From Heterohyrax brucei (taxonomy: Eukaryota; Chordata; Mammalia; Hyracoidea; Procaviidae): a DNA stretch of 64,000 nt. The stretch lies in NCBI GenBank assembly GCA_028571685.1, contig CM053164.1:37064501-37128500 (forward strand), in the 5' to 3' direction. Below, one piece after another: positions 23,129-34,879 of the stretch. A program made the position numbers and the translations under genes. The notes beneath the pieces were generated by a model. It was not told the DNA's origin. It ran no database searches and saw nothing but the letters and a program-made list of their open reading frames with translations. The stretch's first letter is position 1. The number at the start of each line of letters is the position of its first letter.

Positions 23129-23359
23129 GATTTAGAAGGGTATTAATTACTCCTTCAGCTACTCCAAAGTTGAATTAATTCAACCCAAGTCGGTCAAGTA
23201 TTCCTTCTTTCTGAGCCATCAGGAGTACCTGGTTTACTAGATTTAGAAAACCTAACCAAATGTGCTTAAATACAATTGCTTGAAATCTTAGATTCCCTTT
23301 AAAAGCCTGTTTAGAATGCAAATTCATTGTTGGTAGCACCCAAAAAAGTTCTGGATTGG
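23129..23359. other. Unassigned sequence
   Basis: Nothing is recognised. Confidence 0.4.
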
Positions 23360-23465
23360 TAGTATTGCTTGGAGACCTTAATCTGCATTTTATTAATTAT
23401 CCTGAAGTGACTATGATGCAGGTGATCCTGAGAATGTGTTTTGAGAAACACTGCTTTGTATGCTA
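23360..23465. repeat. MER5-type hAT transposon fragment
   Basis: 'ttaatctgcattttattaat', 'atgatgcaggtgatcctgag' and 'ttttgagaaacactgctttg' match the other half of a MER5-type element. Confidence 0.65.
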
Positions 23466-24742
23466 GAGTTTCCAAAAACATATGTGATATTCCTAGAATA
23501 TTCTACAACTAAATGTCAACCTATCAGATTTTTCTCATAAGTTCCTCTATTTTCTGTATTTAAACTGTGAAAAATTCCTCTCACCAGAGTACTTTGGTGA
23601 ATCCTTCACAAAGTGCTGTCCAATCCAGGACACATTATTCCAGCAATAAAACTCTTCGCTTTAATTTTAACAGAGACTCCAGTTCACTCTTTGACAAAGA
23701 AAATATTTAATGTTCATTTGAAAGAAAGCAATAAACTTGGGACAATAAATAGGTGCACAGAGGTAATAATTTCACCTTTTTTTTTGTTCATGCTGTATCT
23801 TTGCTCTTTTTAGATCAACTCAAACTTGGCTCAAAAAGGTGTCCTTAAGACAGAAAGTAGCCACTAAAATGCATTTCATATTTTTGAGTAGAGAAAAGAA
23901 CATAGAAAAATATTAAGGTTTGAAATTTCAGTTTTACCACAATGTTAAACTATTTGAGCTTTATTACCTAGGACCCACCATCTCTTAATTTAAAAATCCA
24001 CAGATGTTGGGACAACTGGCTAACTATTTGGGGAAAGTAACTAAAATATGTTTTATGAGGAAAATATTTATTAATATTTTAAATTAAAAATTTGTGCATG
24101 CATACAAATAATTTAGATTAGACAAAAGCATATAGATGAAAAGGACTTCCTCCTCTTACCTAACACTTTCAGTTCCCCATCCACAAAGGCAAAGCTGCTA
24201 GCTTTAGAAATAAAAACATAAATAATGCAAAGGAAACCAGCACAAAGATATGTAAGTGGATGTTTATGTAAAAATTTGAATAGGAAAGGACAAATGACAA
24301 AAGGAAAAAATTGTTACCAGACCGCCAAGTCTCTCCAGGTACAACACTGAGACACAGGAGAGTATCAGCGAAAAAAGAAAACTATTTGGTTGGCTAAACA
24401 GAAGAACACACCATGACCCATGTCACCAAGCTGGCTCCTTGGAGGTTAGGCACAGGGATTTACACGGGGAGAAAAAACAGATGGGGTGGAGTCTTCTTTA
24501 GGGCGTGGTCAGGACATGGTCCACCAGGATTAGTGGACAGTTCTCATGACGATGCTGACTGAAGAAGTCACACTGAGGCTCTGATGGAGAGACAATAGTA
24601 TCTTAGCTCCTCCCCTTTGCCATCCAGTGGCTGCCCACCTCAAAATGATGGAAACGAACATATAAACATTAACTTTTGGATGTCAAAGTACCATAAATGG
24701 AAATTTCCATTAAGTAGAGTAGCATCTAAGCCTAAATTCCAA
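23466..24742. other. Unassigned sequence
   Basis: About 1.3 kb without a supported gene. The segment around 24300-24660 is more GC-rich and could be an unnamed LTR or other repeat, but I see no ends or duplications that prove it. Confidence 0.4.
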
Positions 24743-24902
24743 AACGAAACCCAGTGCCTTCGAGTCGATTCCAACTCATAAGGACCCTATAGGGCAGAGG
24801 AGAACTGCTCCATAGGGTTTCCAAGGAATGCCTGGAGGATTCAAACTTCAACTGTTTGGTTAGCAGACATAGCACTTAACCACTACACCACCAGTGTTTC
24901 CC
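24743..24902 (-). mobile_element. AfroSINE, minus strand, well preserved
   Basis: It shows 'aaacccagtgccttcgagtc', 'ggaccctatagggcagagga', 'gttagcagacatagcactta' and 'accactacaccaccagtgtt'. It is near full length and among the best preserved copies here. Confidence 0.93.
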
Positions 24903-25340
24903 ATCTAAGCCTAAGGCTCAAAAATTGAAACGTGTCTAAATTAAAAATACTAAGGCTAATGATGGGAGTATCCATATGTAGTAATTCCTGAGGAGGATCT
25001 CAGATACAGGGCAGGTGCAAGAAAAGGAAGACAGCAGCAAAGTAATAATAGTTTGGACTCTTCTTTTGGCTACAAGTAACAAGGAAACTCTTATCCAAAG
25101 CAGGTCCTGCTGGGTATGGCTTCTTAGGAATAAAGGTGAGGCGGGAGGAAGAGCATTCTTTGCAAGCCTGCAAGTGAGGAGCCAGGAGGTGTGTACCTCA
25201 AATTAAGTTCAAACAAAAGGAGACAGAACTTTTATATCGTTTTTCACAAGGAAGTACATACAAACATCACGGACTGTGTCTGTTATCATGGTATGCTTTC
25301 TTTTTTTTTTCTTTTGCTTACAGAAAATTGCAGCTAAGTA
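24903..25340. other. Unassigned sequence
   Basis: No gene is supported. The 63-codon frame at 25015-25206 has no recognised domain. Confidence 0.4.
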
Positions 25341-25386
25341 CCCTCCCCACCCCCTACCCCCCTACCCCCACCCCCCACCCCCCAAC
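25341..25386. repeat. C-rich tract (G-quadruplex potential on the minus strand)
   Basis: Several runs of four to six C are separated by single A or TA ('cccctacccccctaccccca'). The complementary strand therefore has at least four G-runs with one- or two-base loops. Confidence 0.9.
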
Positions 25387-25683
25387 CTGCGGAGATTTTA
25401 ACATTCAATTAGATCTTAATAAGGCTTAAATTACTTTAGGACACTTTTGAGATTAGTAAACTGGAATTGACTGATTGAAGGCATAAATTGAGCCACAGGC
25501 AGTGCACAAGGTCTTTGAAGACAGCAGGCAGGAAGGCACAGGTTTTGTTTGATAATGGCTGAATAGCTGCTAACTGAGCCACACGCAGTGTTATCCATCA
25601 TTGAACATCTTACTAGATAATGGACAGGAGGAGCAGATCTTGCTGGATAGTGGCAAAGCAGCTGCTAGCTGTCTTGGCTGTCA
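25387..25683. other. Unassigned sequence
   Basis: There are loosely repeated phrases ('gagccacaggcagtg' and 'gagccacacgcagtg', 25492 and 25577), which may reflect an old internal duplication. No gene is seen. Confidence 0.35.
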
Positions 25684-25786
25684 TACCAAAAAACCAAACC
25701 CCCTGCCACTGAGTCAGTTCCAACTCATAGCGACCCTATAGAACGTAGACTGCCCCATAGAATTTCCGAGGAGCACCTGGTGAATT
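25684..25786 (-). mobile_element. AfroSINE, minus strand, 5'-truncated
   Basis: It shows 'aaaccaaaccccctgccact', 'ccaactcatagcgaccctat' and 'tttccgaggagcacctggtg'. The tRNA-related head is missing, so it is a partial copy. Confidence 0.85.
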
Positions 25787-26633
25787 ATAACTGTCATAAT
25801 TACTATAATTTAAATAATGACATTATTAGCTCACAAAACTGGAAGTATAGATATAAGGTAGCGTTTCAAGTTATCTTAATTCAAGGGATCTGGCTTCATT
25901 TCCTTACAACTGTATATCTCTGCCCCCTCTGTAGGTGGGATTCATCCCCAGACTCTAGCCCTTATGTCTGTACACAAAATCCAGAGGAAGAAAAAGTAGC
26001 TCATCCTGAGACTGTTTTAAGATGAGGAAGCTTCTCCTAGAAACTTCTTCTCATGTGTCACTGGTCTAAAATCAGTCATGCATTTGTACTTGATAGGAAC
26101 TACTCAGCCATTACTTACATTAATAATTAATTTATCTCTCTGTTAGGATTCTCTTCTGAAAAGTGTTTTCAGGAGGATTACACAGGTCTTAGGACTTCTG
26201 AGCCTTTGTGTATCATAAAACATCTTTCTTTTGTCTTCAGAAATTAATGACAACTTCTGTTACTGTTTAGTAATTCTACATTCTCAGAGATTGAATGAAA
26301 ACCCACACTTCTTCTATAGCACATGTCCTTCCTCCGGGCGTTTTGCTGGCTTTGCTTTGATTCCCCAGGCCTTGAGAAAATCTTACTACTTGAATGGCAA
26401 AAAGTCATTGCTTTCTTAAAAGTTAACTTACTTTCTGTGAAAGTGAATTATGTACATAATTTGAAACATTCTAATACTATGACAAGGCTTATAATTACTA
26501 GTTCAACCTCAAACTCTTCAGTAGAGTTGCGAGACACCTCTGAGTACAATACAGATATATGATATCTATGTATCTGGTATCCCTATGTCCACATGCTATA
26601 AGGTTCAAAATATCCAGTCTTGGTCTGGAGTGT
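25787..26633. other. Unassigned sequence
   Basis: About 850 bp with no gene or named repeat. Confidence 0.4.
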
Positions 26634-27133
26634 TGTCATGGTTTGAATTGTGTCCCCCCAAAAATGTGTGCAGCCACGTGGCTGGGATATGGTTCCCAGT
26701 ATCTTGGGACTGTCCTCCATTGTGTGGTTTTGCTAACCTGTATGTTAAAGGATTAGGGTGGGGCTGTGAATTCCTGCTATGGGGAAGTTTCCCTGGAGTA
26801 TGGCTGGCCCCACCCTTAATGCTTTTAGCTTGCAAGGAATAAAAGGAAAAAGAACCAAGGACAATTTGAGAACCTCGCTACCATCAAGCAAGCAGCACCG
26901 GGAGCAGAGCGCGTCGTTCAGACCAGAGGTTCTTGTGTTAGGACACTCCTTGGACAATGACTAATGCAATACTGGACTTTCCTCCAGAGCCGTCAAGGGG
27001 AAAGTCTTTCCCTGGAGCAGACACCCTGAATATGGACTTACAACCTACCGGACTGTATAAGAATAAATCTTTCTTTGTTAAAGCCATCCACTCTGTGGTA
27101 TTTCTGTTAGAGCAGCCCTAGCTGACTAAAACA
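26634..27133 (+). mobile_element. MaLR-like solo LTR, 500 bp, well preserved
   Basis: It begins tgtcatggtttgaattgtgt and ends tagctgactaaaaca. A perfect 5-bp duplication, agtgt, flanks it (26629-26633, 27134-27138). An AATAAA lies near the 3' end in 'gaataaatctttctttgtta'. It is very similar to the LTR at 10929-11440. The TG..CA ends, the polyadenylation signal and the 5-bp duplication together identify it as an LTR. Confidence 0.9.
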
Positions 27134-27268
27134 AGTGTGGAAGAGAGTAATCACCTGTTTTCACAGAACAGAGTTTTAAGGGTCTGAGCAAGCCATTTAA
27201 ATTCTTTCAACTAGTCCATCTCTTTTTAGCTACACTATAATTTCTGCCTATAAAGGTACCTCATACAA

Positions 27269-27478
27269 AAGGAGCTCTGATGTCCCAGTGGTTAAGAACT
27301 CAGCTGCTAACCCTAAGGTCTGTGGTTCTAACCCAACAGCAACTCTGAGGAAGAGAAGACTTGTTAATCTGCTCCCACAATGATTACAGCCTAGAATACC
27401 CAATGGGCAAGTTCTACTGTATTGTATATAGTTGTTCTGAGTTGCAATTGATTTGATGGCCCAGAACAGAGGTAACTG
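27269..27478 (+). mobile_element. AfroSINE, long subtype
   Basis: It shows 'atgtcccagtggttaagaac', 'cagctgctaaccctaaggtc', then the extra module 'aatctgctcccacaatgatt' with 'acagcctagaatacccaatg', and the body. It is the same subtype as 16112-16290. Confidence 0.85.
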
Positions 27479-28136
27479 GTATCTCTAAATCTCGGCATTT
27501 CCAAGGTTCTCTGGTGGAATCAGTTTACTTCTCATCCCTTTGATATTAAACTTTGAATTCTGTCAACTCCATGCATTTTGATCTTCCAAAAGTTTGTCAA
27601 AGTTTCTGGTCTACCCTTGTCTCCTTGTTAATTTTCTGTTTGGTCCTCCAAATCCAGTCTCTGTCTTTCTCTGCCCTACTCTATGTCCTGATAATTTCTA
27701 TGCACTTGAGCTCACTTGACTTTTAGTTTCCAGTTAGATTTGGCTAATTGGAGTTATTGGCAAAAGACTGAAGAATGGCAGAAGACAGAGGTAGCAATAT
27801 TTGTTCCCATTCTCCACTCCCCAGTTCTCTCCCTCAACACAAATATTTTCTCCCTGGACGATTACAGGTTTAGTAGCTGCACAAAACATTTAACTCACTC
27901 CATAGCTCCTGTGAAGTACTCCTCTTCTAAGACTAATCATCTTTTCTGCTTGCCCCTACAAGCCTAGGGATGGGTGGTAGTTTCCTAGTGTTGCTAATCA
28001 CCACAGGCTTCACCATCTCTTATGGTTCTCTTAACTCTGCCTGTCCATATCTTTGTAAATAATTTTCTCATTAAATTGTAGTCAACCGTCCTTAGAGTGT
28101 GCCAGTCTGCTTCCTGCAAGAACCTTGACTGCTGTA
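27479..28136. repeat. Possible old mammalian L1 3' end
   Basis: Phrases such as 'gatgggtggtagtttcctag', 'atctttgtaaataattttct' and 'tagagtgtgccagtctgctt' resemble the 3' ends of old, widely shared L1 subfamilies in forward orientation. The match is from memory of the family and weak. The 83-codon frame at 27716-27967 is not supported as a gene. Confidence 0.4.
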
Positions 28137-28990
28137 TCTTTGCTCATGTTCTCCCTTTATTGTGTTTATTCATTTAAAAATTTTTGTTCCCATTTGAGCA
28201 GTTTCTGGAAGCAACAGAAATCACTACCATATGTTCAAACTGCCGTGTTTAACTGTTGAATATTCTTTCCTCTAATATATTTTTTTATGCAGAAGTATCT
28301 TAGATATAACATACTAATTTCACTCCCACACACAAAGCGGAAGATTAGAGGTTTAGTCTATGGAGAAATTCCACAGATAGCTCCTAAGTCAGAAACAGGC
28401 ACAGTGTCAGGCAAAGGAGAGGCGTCCTACTATAAAGAGTAAGATGAAGAAGAAAGTCATATAGTGAGAGATGACCCTGCACACACTGTGTTGAGTTTCT
28501 TAGTGCTAAGAAAGTTGAAAGCCAGAATGATGGTAGTCCCACCCTACCCCAACCCCTAATCAGAAAACTGAAAGTTTCTTCTCTGGAGAAGTTGGACAGA
28601 CTAAGAGCAAATGCCTGGAGATGCTAACATTCAGGGGTACCCCTCGCAATATTGTCAAGCCTTTGCTCAGTCATGCCACAGCAAAGCTCACTAGTCAAAG
28701 CCCAGCATACATATTCAAATCTTCTCGTTAACTTTTTATTACCTTATTTTAAAATATGAAGGGAAAACAAAAGATCAACAGACATTTAAGAAAGCCTCCA
28801 AAAAGAGAGACAAAGACACTGTTCCCCATCACCAATATACAAGCAAACAAGCAAAAGCCCAACAAGAATTCAAAATAAAGAAACAGCAGCACTGGAGTGT
28901 TGGGGGGAAAAATGGAGTTGTGTTTTCCAGGATACCATAGTGGGACTCAAGAAGTGTGTAACTTTTCCAGACTTACTTTTTTCATTTAGA
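28137..28990. other. Unassigned sequence
   Basis: No gene, RNA gene or named repeat is recognised. Confidence 0.4.
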
Positions 28991-28994
28991 AGTA

Positions 28995-29372
28995 TGAGTG
29001 CAGACAATTAAGTCTGTGAACTCATTCTAGAAAAAAGTGCTGCATACCTCATTGCTAAATATCACTATGGTCACCTTTGAAGTACATTACTTGGGAATCC
29101 GTGCACTGATGTCAGTGCCTAGTCCACCCTCAAAGCAATTTTAGAACTCTTTTTCTAGAGTGTCCATCAGAGCTGTCATTGTATGAAGTCTGACAATTAG
29201 GTTCACGAATTCATCCAAGAAAATATGTTTTGAAGAGTAGACTAGGTGTTGGCATCATTGCGTACCTTCCCATGGGAAATACTTGGAAGGTTCCTGCAGT
29301 GATATTCAACAATGAGGTACATAGCACTTTTTCTAGGATGAGTTCATGAACTTAATTGTCAGATCTTGTATG
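28995..29372. mobile_element. Palindromic mariner derivative (MITE-like)
   Basis: The two ends are inverted copies: 'acaattaagtctgtgaactc' at 29005 faces 'gagttcatgaacttaattgt' at 29340, and 'agtgctgcatacctcattgc' at 29036 faces 'aatgaggtacatagcac' near 29311. A second terminal-type sequence, 'gacaattaggttcacgaatt', lies in the middle at about 29191. The ends resemble the mariner whose transposase remnant is at 55097-55915. No transposase sequence remains between the arms, so this is an internally deleted or inverted-duplicated non-autonomous derivative. Confidence 0.75.
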
Positions 29373-30259
29373 CATCTTACATTCCTCTGGGAAAGGCAAA
29401 ACCATACAGAAAGTGACAAGATCAGTGGTTGCTTGAGTTCAAGAGCAGGGAAAAGGGGTGATCAGGTGCAGGGTAGGGCATTTTTAGGACACTGAAACTG
29501 TTCTGTATGATGCTGTACTGGTGGACACATGCCATTAAGCTTTTGTCAAAACTTATAGGACTACATGAGACAAACAGTGAACCCTAATGTGAATTATGGA
29601 TTTGTGTTAATAACGTATCAATATTGGTTCATCAACTGTAATAAATGTACCGTAAGACAAGACATCAAGAGGAGAAACAACATGCAGCAGGGAGGAGGTT
29701 CATTGAAATTCAATACTTTCTCACAGTTTTTCTGTAAATCTAAAAGTTACTGTAGTGTGATTAATTAATTTTGCGTGTGGCCTTTCTATTCATGGTCTTG
29801 TAACTCCCACCCAGAAGACTGTGTGATAGGGTAATTGCAGCCTACCAAGGGGATTGGTCAGTTTTGGCTTAAAAGAGATCAAATTCTAGAGCAGAGAGGG
29901 GGAGCCTGCTACCACCAAGGAGGGAGAGAGCAGCAGGAGATAGTTTCCCACACATATCCTCTCCCTATTGCTCTATTTCCGACATTTTCTTGCTAGCTGC
30001 AGTGGCTCAGCTAGCCATGAAGTGCAGCATCCAGGCTGCTTGGATTCACTTCACTCGTACAAGAGATTGGCAGACAAGTAGTAAGAGAAAGTAGCCCCTC
30101 AGAGCTTCCAGCAGAACACAGATCATCCACGGGACCTGCTCTGCTGCACCATCGCTAAGTGACTGGCCCTGCCCCTTGGACAAAGAGATGTAAACTATTG
30201 TGACCACAGATGAGCAAACAACAGACGGCCTACCTGCTCCAACATTACCAAATAAAACA
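29373..30259. other. Unassigned sequence, perhaps including the 5' region of the old L1
   Basis: 29373-29770 shows nothing. 29770-30259 is more GC-rich, purine-rich in part ('gagagggggagcctgctacc'), and leads directly into L1 ORF1-like sequence. It could be the 5' UTR of that element or an unnamed LTR. I cannot decide from the sequence. Confidence 0.35.
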
Positions 30260-30349
30260 AAAAACAGGACAAAACAAATATCTACAATCAGGAAATAAAG
30301 AAATTAACTACTGAATGCCCTGAAGACAGCAGACAATACCAAAATTTAT

Positions 30350-31330
30350 AAACCAAGAGGACAGGATAGCATCCAAAGTGAAACACCAGACAACTTGCCA
30401 ACAGAAGAATGGGCACTAGTACTATCTCACAGGGAATTCAAATCTCTGATATTCAGAGTTATCCAATATTTGAAGCAAAAAATAGACAAAAATGAGGGGA
30501 AAAAATAGACAAATTCATGGAAAAGGCAGATTAATGGAATAATTCAAGAAAATATTACAGGAACAAATTGCCAAGATAAATTCACAACTAGAAATCACAC
30601 GAAACTAACAATTAGAAATTCAAAAGATAACAAGATTTCAGAAACAGACAGTGCCATAGAAGGGCTGAGGAGCAATTTTGAAATGATGAAGAGAGATTCA
30701 ATGAAATTGAAGACAAACACTTGGATACCACACTGAGGAAAACTCTGGAAAAAGAACAAAGAAAAGAAGCTCTGAGAATGATGTGGGATACAATCAAAAG
30801 CAAAAGTTTGCAAGTGATCAGAATTCCAGAACAAAGAAAGAAAATGGAAAACACAGAGAGGACTGTTGGAGAACTGCTGACAGAAAACTTCCCTAATATC
30901 ATGAAAGATGAAAAGCTGACCATCCAAGAAGCCCAATGAACCCTGTATAAAATAGGCCCTAAAAAAAAAATCGCTGAGGCACATCATAATCTTACTTGCT
31001 AAAACCAAAGACAAAGAAATAATTATGAGAGCCACTCAAAGAAAACAAAAGTCACACACAAAGGAAACACAGTAGGTTAAAACTGTGAACATTTGGCAGA
31101 AACCAGGCAGGTAGAAAGGCAATGGAATGATATATGTAAACCCTTGAAAGAAAAAAAATCACCAAACAAAAATAACATATTCTGAAAAAAACTCTTGTTC
31201 ACATGAGATGGTGAAATTAGGACATTTCCAGATAACCAGAAATTAAGGAAATATGGAAAAAGTCAAATCAAACTTACAAGAATTATTAAAGGGAATCTTT
31301 CAGTATGAGAACAAACAACATCAGACCACA
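30350..31330 (+). pseudogene. ORF1: Old L1 ORF1 remnant
   Basis: The best-kept part is 30721-30939. Its translation contains 'EALRMMWDTIKSKSLQVIRI' and 'VGELLTENFPNIMKDEKLT', parallel to the RRM region of the intact ORF1 at 8852-9760. Stops and frameshifts surround it. ORF1 would have been an RNA chaperone; this copy is dead. Confidence 0.8.
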
Positions 31331-32528
31331 GCCTGAATCTAGGATGGAAGATTATACTAGCCAGTTACTAGCCTGGGAAATAAACTCTCAAGGACTATCC
31401 AAAACCAAAAGAATTTCTGTAGGGAACCAGAGAAATTAATCTGTAAATGACAATAATGTCGGAACAACTCAAGAAAAAATAAACAGTGTAGGTATAGAAT
31501 TTTCTAATGGAGTGGAAGGCTAAGCGATCCAAGTAATAATAGACTGGTTCAAACCTAGAATGATAAAGGTAAATTTCAAGGTAACCACAAAGAAAGTTAA
31601 CAAACCTACTGATCAAAATAAAGAAGAAAAACATACAGTCTCTATAAAACTACAAAAACAAAAGAAGTAAACAAAAGGAATTTAGCACAAGAGAGTAAAA
31701 GGAACAAAGAAGGTACCAGAACTACAAAAAATTGCTAAGAAAAAGACAATAAACTCATACCTGTCAATAATTACACTGAATGTAAACAGTCTAAACGCTT
31801 CCATAAGGAGACAGAGAATGACACAATAGATTAAAAAAAGAAAAAAAGAATCCATCAATGTGCTGTCTACAAGAGACACATCTTAGAAATAATGACATAA
31901 ATTTATTAAAAGTCAAAGAATGGAAAAAAAATATCATCAAGCAAATAGCTACCAAAAAAGAGCAGGGATGGCTATACTAATCTCAGATAAAATACTTTAA
32001 AACAACATCCATCATAAAAGACAAAAAAGGGCACTGTATATGATGAAAGGGACAATCCATGATGAAGACTTAACCACAATAAACATCTACAAACTAACAG
32101 CACTGAAAAGAGAAATTAACAGTTCCACAATAATAGTAGGAGACTTCAACACAACACTCTAAGGGAAAAACATCTAGAAGACACTCAACAAAGATATAGA
32201 AGAGCTAAAGGTCACAATCAGCCAACTTGACTTCCAACCTGTATATGGAACACTCCATCCAACATCTTCAAAATACTCATTCTTTCCCAATGCACATGGA
32301 ATATTCTCCAGATAGACCACATCTTAGGGTGAAGATCAACCATCAATAAAATTCAAAACAATGAAATAATACAAAGTATCTTTCTCTGGCCTCAATGTCA
32401 TCAAAGTGGAACTCAGCAACAGGAAGAGGAAGGAAAAGAAATCAATGAATGGAAATTGAGTAACACCCTGCTTGAAAGCCAATGGGTAATAGAAGAAATC
32501 AAAGATAGAATCAAACAAGCATGAAAAC

Positions 32529-33520
32529 GGGGGGGGCGGAGTCAAGATGGCAGACTAAGGACATCTCTCCTTATATCCCTTTGGAAGCCAAGACCTGAAC
32601 TGATAATCAAACGGAGACTTCTGGTCACCTAGTGAGCGCCAGGACATGGCACAGGGCTGTTAATTTGGACTTCATACCACTGAACAAAAAACCTCCTCTC
32701 TTTTGCTGACTCCCACTCCTGGCTAGCCTTGGCTCTCAAGGACTGAAGGTAACGCAAAATTTGGACTTTTTTTTCTGTTTTGGCAGGCTGGCAGAGCTGG
32801 GTCATGCCTAGTGGCTAGACTCGGATGCACTGGGAGTGGGATAGGCAGGCGAAATTGCCATATTTTGAGAGCCAGGCTTAGGACTCTGTACGTCTAGCCA
32901 CTTTGGGCCTGTCTTTTTAACACTGCCACAGTGTGGTTTGTATGGAACCACAGTGCCTGTGTGCGGGACACCGTGTTGGATATGGAGATTTTAGTGGAAT
33001 GTAATACTTAGCCTGGGAGCCAGTGCCTGCAAACAGGACAGTGCTTCTCCCACAGAAAAGCAGTAGTTTATACAGTGTCACCTACAGTGGGGGCCCGGCA
33101 ACAGAGGCGCAGGGCTGACTACCTCTCGGCACCTTTAGCCCCTCTATCTGCCGACATGTGGAGGGTGCCTTCTTAGATATGGTGGCCGCACCTGGACCTA
33201 TTTCTTAGCTTGGGAGCCAGAGCCTGCCCACAAGAGAGAGCTTTTCTAACAGAAAAGAAGTAGTTTACCAGTGTCGCCCAAGGCTGGGCCCTCTCTGCAG
33301 AGGCCAACAGGGCAGCAACATTGCTGTATTTTGCACTAGTTTGTATTATCTGGGGTTGGATATAGAGTTGCTTACTTTGCCAGTTGGGAAGAGGGTCCTC
33401 TACACCTGAAAACCTGACTGACTTGGGAAGTGGTCAGACACCTTTTGTTTTACATTTTAAAACAACCTAGAGAAACATCTGCAGTCTATCCTGACAGGAT
33501 CTCTCCCAGCCTTTACTCAC
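32529..33520 (+). promoter_or_regulatory. L1 5' UTR with a YY1-type site
   Basis: CAAGATGGC at 32543-32551 lies within 25 bp of the 5' end, as in the other full-length copy. The whole segment is the inverted homologue of 9761-10773. The promoter role is inferred from L1 biology. Confidence 0.7.
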
Positions 33521-34459
33521 ATGAAACCCCAAAAGCAACAGACACTTGTGGCATACAAGAAATCACCCATGGCTTCAGAAGAATCCCAAACAAAACAATG
33601 AAGGAGATTTCCAGATGAAGAAACTTTTCTGAAAGCATCAGAAGGTGAATACAAAGTGATTATATACAGAGCCCTTCTAGACCTTACACAAAATGCAGCA
33701 GAACAGAAGGAAAAATTAAGCAAGCTGTTCAATCTGAAATCCAACAGATCAAGAACAAAATCAAAGACATAGAAACTTTCATTTAAAGCCAAGAAAACAA
33801 AATGGAACAAATGGAAAAAAGAATTTCTGACTTGGAAGACAGCTACTAACGCCAGCATCTATAAGCAGAAATCAGAAAAAAGAAACAAGAAAGATGAAGA
33901 AGCATTAAGAAGCATGTTGGACTCTATTAAGAGGAACAACCTTCAATGAATTGGAGTCCCTGAACAGGATAAGACACCTAAGAACACAGCGAGTATTGTT
34001 GCTGAGCTGTTAACAGAAAATTTCCCAGAAATTTTGAAGGAAGAGAATATAGATATCCCAGATGCATATTGTATGCCACCCAATATAGATCTCAAAAGAA
34101 AGACTCCAAGACACATTATAATCAAGCTTAACAAAATGAAACATAAGCAGCAACTCTTAAACGCAGCAAGACTCAAAGCAAAGCTAATATTCATAGGGAA
34201 ACCCTGTAGACTTTCATCAGATTTCTCAGCAGAAACCATACTGGCACGGAGACAGTGGCATGACACATTCAAAGCCTTGAAGGAGAAGAACTTCCAACCA
34301 AGAATTATATATCCTGCAAAACTACCTTTCAAATATGAAAATGAAATTAAGACATTCCCAGATAAACAAAAACTCAGAGACATTGTAAAAACCAAATCCA
34401 AACTACAAGAAATACTGAAAGAAGTTCTTGGCTTTTGCTTAGAAGAACAAAAGCACTAA
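33521..34459 (+). pseudogene. ORF1: L1 ORF1, broken
   Basis: It starts with the same MKPQKQQTLVAYKK segment as the intact copy. A TGA at 33599-33601 stops it after 26 codons, and further shifts lie between about 33700 and 34030. The C-terminal RRM/CTD part is open again from 34034 to 34459 ('IIIKLNKMKHKQQLLNAARL'). The last codons differ in frame from the intact copy. Confidence 0.9.
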
Positions 34460-34879
34460 CTTTATACTTTAGAACGACACATCATCCAGAATTCTACTCA
34501 GTTAGGGAAGGCTCCAAACTCAATCACAGCTTTAATACTGAAAGAAACAATCCAGTGATTATCATGAAAACTATGGTGCCATCCTATTAAAAAGAGGGAT
34601 ATACTACAGTCATTATAGTCCTTCCAGATGGAGAGGAAGATGACAAGACTGGTAGTAATTAAATTGGGTTTATATATAGTTTATTAAGGGGGATTATAGG
34701 GGCAGCTGTAAAGCATAAAAAAGATGTAACATACCATATCAAGAAATGTAACACAGGAGTCTCAACAACTACAAAACCAGCGCTGCAAAAGGTGAAAAAT
34801 CAACTCACAAAAACGAGTATCCCAGAACAGACTAATAAGAACAACAGAGAAAACATCAACACAAAAATAAACATATCAC

